A stretch of 64,000 bases of DNA, taken from contig NZ_CP095481.1 of the NCBI RefSeq assembly GCF_023023025.1, forward strand, positions 310,001-374,000, in the 5' to 3' direction. Position 1 is the first letter of the stretch; each line of letters opens with the position of its first letter. The notes under the pieces are model-generated. The model did no database searches, had not been told where the DNA came from, and saw only the letters and a list, made by a program, of their open reading frames with translations. Below are positions 61,801-64,000 of this stretch, piece by piece. The DNA comes from Amycolatopsis sp. WQ 127309 (lineage in GTDB: Bacteria > Actinomycetota > Actinomycetes > Mycobacteriales > Pseudonocardiaceae). The position numbers were made by a program, and so were the translations under genes.

Positions 61801-64000
61801 GCGTCAGCGTACCCGGCGGCAGATCCGCGTCGCTCCGACCGCTCGCCTTCACCAGTGCCTCATCGAGTCCGCCGGCAGCAGCCTCCGCTGCCCGAACCGC
61901 CCCCACGCCGTCTCCGCCGTCCGAGCCCGACTGCACGAGGTACGCCGCCAGGGCCGATCTCACGGGCTCGGACGACGCCGAGATTCCGATCTCACGGGGC
62001 GGTGCGACGGCCGACGACGGCCGGACCGGCCGCTCACCCTTCGCCGAGAGCGATAGTGGGCCTTCCCTTGCCGGCTCGGGCGTCACCGGAGACTTGTCCG
62101 CCGCCCCCACAGAAGAGTGACCCGAAGACAGGACGACCGGCTCTGGTTTCGCTACCGTCTCCACAGGAAGGGAACCCTTCCCGGCCGCAGCTTGGTCCGC
62201 AGGCTCGAGGGGAGCGATGGGCCGATGCCCAGGCGCAAGGGAGAGAGTGCCCGCAGGCCGCGGAGCGACGTCCACGGCCGAACTGTAAGTGATCACCCCA
62301 CCGCGATCGATGTGAATCCGCGCATCCAGCCGATGGGCAGCAACCTGAACGTGCGCCAACTGGTCGGTCCGCCTGAAAGCAGTCTGAAGATCCGAGACGG
62401 AGTCGAGCGACAACGAACAGGCATAAACGTTCGCGCTCAAGGCCATCGCGGACCACGCCCACAACGAATCCGGCAGAGACGACAGGTTCTGCAGAGTGTC
62501 GGCCAGACCATCAGGACCGAGCTCGGCTATCCCCCCACCGGCCTTCGGCACGAAATAAGAACCACCAAGATGATGCACGACCACCGTGAAGTCACTCGGA
62601 AACACCGGAGCCTGCGCGAACGCACGAAGAACATTGTCCACATAACCAGCCGTCACGAACGCGACACCGGCAGCATGCGGCAACGGCACCGCCACCACAT
62701 CGCCCGCCGGAGACGACACCACAACCGCATTTTCTCCGTAGTCATCAGCCACCCCACCCGGCAGCGACTGTCCCGGCGACAACGACAGAAACTCCCCAGC
62801 AACCGCGTTCACCTCGTTGACGCCACCCGTGACATGACGCAACCGCAACTGCCGCACCAGCTCCACAGCGCCACGCTCAGCCGTGTGCAACTGAGGCATC
62901 TCCGCCAAAATCCCCCTGGCCCGCCGCCGAACCTCACCCCTCAATGCCGGATCCCCCACCGCAGCCGGCACCAGCCGATCACCATGGGCATCAGCCTCCG
63001 CCACCGCCGCCTGTACAAACCCGGCCAGCTCGGCTTCCGGACCGCGCACGCCTTCCGCGGCCAGCCTGCCAACGAGCTCCGGGACACCCTCCGTCTTGAA
63101 CGCCCACGCCACCACATACGCCAACCGGCCGATCAGCTCACGATCACCCGCCACCCCCACATCCAACTGCCGCCCCAGAAAACCCGGTTCGACCACCGCA
63201 GTACCGGCCGAGGCAGGAGCATGCGGCGCCTCCAGGCGCGCCGCTCGGCGCATAGTCAAACGCTCCCGGAAAATCGACTCCCTTCCTGATACATTTCTTT
63301 CTCGCAAAAAATTATAAAATTCCCTGAGACTCGAGCTGTCGTAAATCCGGATAAATTGATCGATCAGACTGTCGATCTGCGGCATATCGTCAGGCTCGGA
63401 GGTACGGAGATGCTTCGGCCGATCACCCCATTTTTCGGCCTCCTTGATGGCAAGAGCGACCGTCGGCCTGAGTTGCGTCATACCGCCACGTATCCCCGAC
63501 TCTACGGAAATTCTGGCAATTTCCTCAGCCTTGGCCGTTGGGTTCTTTTTCACAATCCAGTACAATAATACTGTGGCATCCCCTGGTTCCTTCACGTCGA
63601 ATTCCACATCGGGCCGCCCGCCACGATATTGCGGAGTCCACGCAGACCCCGACATGCTCGCACGTTCTCGCGCGTCCGTAATTATCTTTCGCAGCTGCCC
63701 TTCATGACCAGAAGCGACTTGGATGTTTCTAGAGCTCAGATGAATAATAAGATGCGGGCTCTCCAATGTTCCGCGCTCTGCGATGAGCTCGTCGACGATC
63801 GCCGTAATGGCGACGCGATCCGCCAGGTCATTGGGATATAGTTTGGCGGCTTTGGGGCCCAGCGTCAGCGTACCCGGCGGAAGTTCGGCGGCACCGGGAC
63901 CGTGCGGCCTTACCGGCGTCTCATCGACCCCGTCGACATAGCGCTCTCCAGCCCGAAACGCCCCCGCGCCGTCCGTGCTCGATTGTGTGAGGTGTACTGC
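52883..64000 (-). CDS. Giant 3: T7SS-type multidomain toxin-like protein (5' end beyond window)
   Basis: 3,705 codons are visible and the frame is open to the right edge; start codons inside, such as TTG 63766, fall mid-domain and are not starts. From the edge inward: two tandem units (63884-60165), each with a helical module and a His/Cys domain; an edema-factor-like cyclase domain (59985-59330); beta-rich and OmpA-like segments (59300-57500); a papain-like Cys/His domain (57010-56160); a scaffold shared with giant 2 (about 57480-53450) with an HG...QC pair; and an acidic, coiled C-terminal tail. The N-terminal secretion domain is presumably upstream. The cyclase and protease-like domains suggest an effector delivered by T7SS; activity is inferred. 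Confidence 0.85.
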   Translation of the reverse strand, partial: AVHLTQSSTDGAGAFRAGERYVDGVDETPVRPHGPGAAELPPGTLTLGPKAAKLYPNDLADRVAITAIVDELIAERGTLESPHLIIHLSSRNIQVASGHEGQLRKIITDARERASMSGSAWTPQYRGGRPDVEFDVKEPGDATVLLYWIVKKNPTAKAEEIARISVESGIRGGMTQLRPTVALAIKEAEKWGDRPKHLRTSEPDDMPQIDSLIDQFIRIYDSSSLREFYNFLRERNVSGRESIFRERLTMRRAARLEAPHAPASAGTAVVEPGFLGRQLDVGVAGDRELIGRLAYVVAWAFKTEGVPELVGRLAAEGVRGPEAELAGFVQAAVAEADAHGDRLVPAAVGDPALRGEVRRRARGILAEMPQLHTAERGAVELVRQLRLRHVTGGVNEVNAVAGEFLSLSPGQSLPGGVADDYGENAVVVSSPAGDVVAVPLPHAAGVAFVTAGYVDNVLRAFAQAPVFPSDFTVVVHHLGGSYFVPKAGGGIAELGPDGLADTLQNLSSLPDSLWAWSAMALSANVYACSLSLDSVSDLQTAFRRTDQLAHVQVAAHRLDARIHIDRGGVITYSSAVDVAPRPAGTLSLAPGHRPIAPLEPADQAAAGKGSLPVETVAKPEPVVLSSGHSSVGAADKSPVTPEPAREGPLSLSAKGERPVRPSSAVAPPREIGISASSEPVRSALAAYLVQSGSDGGDGVGAVRAAEAAAGGLDEALVKASGRSDADLPPGTLTLGPKAAKLDPKNIAHRAAIAKIADEVVAERGVLESTLLLSHMNARNVHVGAEWSGQLRKILGEARERSIAAGSAWSPRYRGEQHALEFDTDNPGDVTVLLCWIAKRNPAAKLPEVVKLAVDAGIHGGVSQLRMYADRAVKAAENWGYRSRALSASKEEDIPAIDALIDRHIHNVGEVSQRKVFEFLRQNNVSGDDPPLRRRLENRVAARVDGHDAYEPESSVVAAPSFMGRQLDVGVAGDRELIGRLAYVVAWAFKTEGVPELVGRLAAEGVRGSEAELARFAQVAVVEAEVHGDRLVPAAVGDPAFRGEVRRRAGLILAETPRLHTAEGGAVELARQLRLHHVTGGINEVNTVAAEFISLSSGQSLPGGVIEDYGDNVVVVSSPAGDVVAVPLPHAAGVAFVTAGYVDNVLRAFAQAPVFPSDFTVVVHHLDGSYFVPKATGGIASLNPDQLVTTLDNLSGLSVPIAGWAMTAISANVVACLMTTDSEGALQSALNARDHLGHIQVRSYLRDAAIHIHRGGAITHTEPGDTTSQPAGTLSLGPRTGVLEEPPRLPAIEEEAARFVEELFDELDEHAPPPTLVRQDSWVSIQSAHSDVVDERTLESQYGISLRDQRRFQKMTDRFGVVIDVRPTNPASVAWRARGAVPKPLEIKAKTLNALDVHLGMRREQIGLVGYFRPHQPDLTAVPEELREPVLKRYHARSAEYTQLAGDMDRLRREGRFQVVDGLVQERRADGFRNITGDNDLYDIRLPEDGASLYQADYDRMVYLLVGRELGVEHGAMKYWEPQTEFQRKIRDDIDEQHRTVPLVRFAPALPAALIYLTNDRSERRPSIAPVAAAVPQPQLSMNYRSVPVDAELFESVRPIEARVRTDGEFPVFGRREAEVTTQFRPVLRVAQDSTLAINGTRSVGDAGGVNEAREFFATPEVLERSREALRRTGTGVELVAEETRLVLDQDGREQVLHRVVARVPGESADASRDFAQLVHGGTPDTLLFETPGGGRASAPVNAEDGLEVTGTYHLAEGLAEMVDHGDLSEVDAGRAALIIGRDQRETGGLPGRPLPGSRYGQLLDQAPEAGERWRLLGEAARRMGVNQFAWATPGRLYLRASIPEAGSGGRSGAQGLHFATVIAESADGRSQITLENRSHAAELDTAVRAAIDRNLAEHAGDLERIAADLAERVRDAGDTTDAASLRRHHELADALREIEETGYDAAEAGARRRARRAMAAEIIGTPGPRRWHFRMYTKEPGETFFDQQALLYEPGSAAPGVNPLVTVAVGGLGDIAPAGVWFTGKTRTVDDDTLAGVRATARATARAAVLRADLDLPRPEVTVTGYGDRGRAGQVAAHFRRTLANELKALQGDHVTVRAEDVRLHVETGTDPAGDATEPRAVVEVGFADPRNIPEHQAVAGYDRVAHGLRELELTRSELSGKVAEYAELAAEGRLEPRALPDGTRERLVALDRSLAAFSDAAVKGRVRTLVNEAVLAASLVPTRERERRPKLSEGGSEVDRRAIQPIPPARLTQLLGDLNVPLARGRSPFTGPSSPGYGMSVPPAADLSVRLTALGMINLVPAARVSLAREPLFQALLRNPAALREALFAGAGHEEQYFLNTCVPATVHIGVRGRVPTIAGLLQVGRAVVDGTEQGLDGVPAEVRNRRDRPLGRSQEDMVRKRVADAREEFAAVERRAVHLLTADQASPAVRREWRTLTERWGRSMQKLAAADLEADPVPVLTSKVVRGNWRTSLKLTSPLIVDRGARRLTGVVRARYSRKFRSQLALEPDGTLFGFDELTDDGRSGVALAEVLDSEDRALAFWRQVAMDGGTVLQAPAHPFHVQAVTAAGRPAFVTSNAMKSYPVLQTPEEFTGWAHSWGARARVKLFPDLDVDVASEVADGSVFGAVAPEAEPSRGGPAQTGEPSGIRRTPTDVSLASTVGDISPFDPRRTASEVGTGSSGGLDLRRISSPEGRRASVRPFSTHDGYLQVPVRRASGGHAGAFYPTFDTALEAVGGLRSAFVTLNHLPEMISEVAEGNAAGPVPSVVIDSAPEVAAGLVEGSGSGVRRTRWLELMDAQGRRYGVGFARSGQRGDEITSAVAASTDHAERIVAVRSAREDGETLITESLQDWAPATEGDRTRPVHLILEGENGRFVAPGHEGEAVSRLDPQAMAEAVAALGFFREATGGPVRPPLIVTTHDVSANPDVRDLNRGFLTHLRALTGPWQAFEHAGRLTFGRDFGVPGIERGSRFSESLPSTDEVRFFSDGSVFAISSASGDAEVRAAALASVARSVTGPWKDRKPLYVVLDADRWRALAGIGPHQDLELGGRPVGRMMLSNAAFRARLEEDRTRPVVVLATDSGGRRDIGGLGFDFAGALHEDGFYPPVYGVKGEAGDRPVFVPVSRLRAGDLRTTDISRPDGTLAARLLRAPGDDDVLRRLRNWATKSTEPTLGTYVRRDGRLVEAPWDRAPVLLVAQRTRRGYLGTRRDGLVGSVSPAGLADVFRDDPALREGLGTDPGLPYMLVGLGGRTLGLTEFAAGMARGGYARTAYGPRGTVTFRAGSPLRVDGPGVRAVEPRVPRPRDIVSHPSANDRLGTFGQFFPSRDFDGAHEGLAALGESRGQQQYYIREMRRTGADGLPEYVPVPFRAPWAGRNPWFTSGHGGMPSGLAFSLVTGDRFRRGDVVMLGDAPAARAIFASEIYLAAQPDPDEGLVLGQCSTNVTASAKIGPTAAFGIREGWEREAGPMEIWAASEAVAVARDGERTVRAGGAFLSAVAPGVVPAQPQPLWSGLAQSGQDDFVESPSLAAPGPVRRPGIQVRLDPTFAGFSDDESSEADAFSDDAASEAGGDEQSSPERAALVEWSERLGQAREQVEEREAVFPQEVAEARSRAQRLVRAVPVAAGAVDEEIRRALHEGLTVVLTEVMLTGASPQAAWSDPVVTELRETAESLRGPVAGAPHYTMLPVAEMAALHDEVTGDRAPEQ
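53600..54000 (-). other. HG...QC domain of giant 3
   Basis: WFTSGHGGMPSG carries His (codon beginning 53854), and LVLGQCSTN carries Cys (codon beginning 53686), 56 residues apart. It aligns with the giant 2 pair and keeps both residues. Confidence 0.52.
56160..57010 (-). other. Papain-like Cys/His domain in giant 3
   Basis: FLNTCVPATVHIGVRGR places a Cys before a helix, as in C39/papain-like folds (codon beginning 56974). About 220 residues later HPFHVQAV and FVTSNAM supply His (codon beginning 56314) and a possible Asn. The matching segments in giant 2 read DDTAAAVVDSALRARVP and GAVFAQAW, without Cys or His. Confidence 0.45.
59330..59985 (-). other. Edema-factor-like (Anthrax_toxA) nucleotidyl cyclase domain
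   Basis: GVVIDVRPTNPASV, then KPLEIKAKTLN with the K-x-L-x-x-K-x-K pattern of the cyclase active site (first Lys codon beginning 59857), LVGYFRP, GDNDLYDI with the paired Asp (codons beginning 59572 and 59566), GVEHGAMKYW with His (codon beginning 59464), and VRFAP. The order matches edema factor/ExoY-type cyclases; the EF His inside the Lys motif is Lys here, as in some bacterial relatives. Confidence 0.7.
60165..61823 (-). repeat. Giant 3 tandem unit 2 (helical module plus His/Cys domain)
   Basis: It starts with LPPGTLTLGPKAAKLDP and ends before GTLSLGPRTGVLEEP. It holds an AT-rich helical module (about 61150-61760), the GRQLDVGVAGDRELIGRL block, and a His/Cys domain. VVVHHLDGSYFVPK has His codons beginning 60514 and 60511; VVACLMTTD has the Cys codon beginning 60358, 51-52 residues on. 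Confidence 0.75.
61824..63884 (-). repeat. Giant 3 tandem unit 1 (helical module, His/Cys domain, linker)
   Basis: Same order as unit 2: AT-rich helical module (63240-63850), conserved block, His/Cys domain with VVVHHLGGSYF (first His codon beginning 62575) and NVYACSLS (Cys codon beginning 62419), then a Pro/Ser linker at about 62240-61824. Bases 63054-63177 are identical to 60993-61116, and long stretches around 62575-62760 differ from 60514-60700 by only a few bases. Confidence 0.78.

Noticed and set aside
63766..63768. TTG 63766 as start of giant 3
   Set aside because: It falls inside a repeated domain whose earlier residues (LPPGTLTLGPKAAKL) are present upstream, and the frame stays open to the window edge.
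15980..64000. Polyketide synthase or NRPS reading of the giant genes
   Set aside because: No ketosynthase, acyltransferase, adenylation or carrier-protein motifs are present in any of the three proteins.

Overview
The window is very GC-rich, with G/C-ending codons almost throughout. It carries an SsgA-like sporulation/division protein beside an IclR-type regulator, several large LuxR-family (LAL) regulators, WXG100 and EccA-like type VII secretion (T7SS) genes, and giant secreted-type proteins. This fits a filamentous actinobacterium, most likely a member of the Pseudonocardiales such as an Amycolatopsis relative; the genus is an inference. No rRNA, tRNA, CRISPR array, IS element or prophage was seen.

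Bases 1-9037 hold a right-handed beta-helix/AAA+ ATPase fusion of the CbxX/CfxQ/EccA type (cut by the left edge), a LAL regulator, and a small metabolic block: an FAD monooxygenase, a cupin-SnoaL fusion and an IclR regulator, with a single-domain cupin divergently oriented. Bases 9208-15600 hold a second LAL regulator, an ssgR-ssgA-like pair, a degraded LuxR tail directly before a third LuxR-type regulator, and a small unknown protein.

Three giant genes fill most of the rest. Giant 1 (15980-26968, +) has a WXG100/CpnT-like helical N-terminus, a Thr/Pro-rich linker, four copies of a His...Cys domain with near-constant spacing, and three degenerate amidoligase-like copies. Giant 2 (27705-49118, -, about 7,140 residues) has the same kind of N-terminus, a zincin motif HExxHxxGxxE, a large beta-rich region, a protease-like scaffold shared with giant 3, and about nine tandem repeats interrupted by one more His...Cys domain. 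Giant 3 (52883 to the right edge, -) has at least two tandem units carrying the His...Cys domain, an edema-factor-like cyclase domain, a papain-like Cys/His pair, and a second type of HG...QC domain.

Giant 2 is the last gene of an apparent operon: an unknown 702-residue protein, an SseB-like protein, a WXG100 protein, then giant 2, with spacings of -4 to 46 bases. This links the giants to T7SS export. Taken together, the locus looks like a family of T7SS-linked giant multidomain effectors. They share a recurring putative caspase-fold (clan CD) His/Cys module that may act in self-cleavage, while other modules vary between paralogs. The toxin-like cyclase and zincin domains support an effector role. 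Enzyme activities and self-processing are inferred from motifs only.
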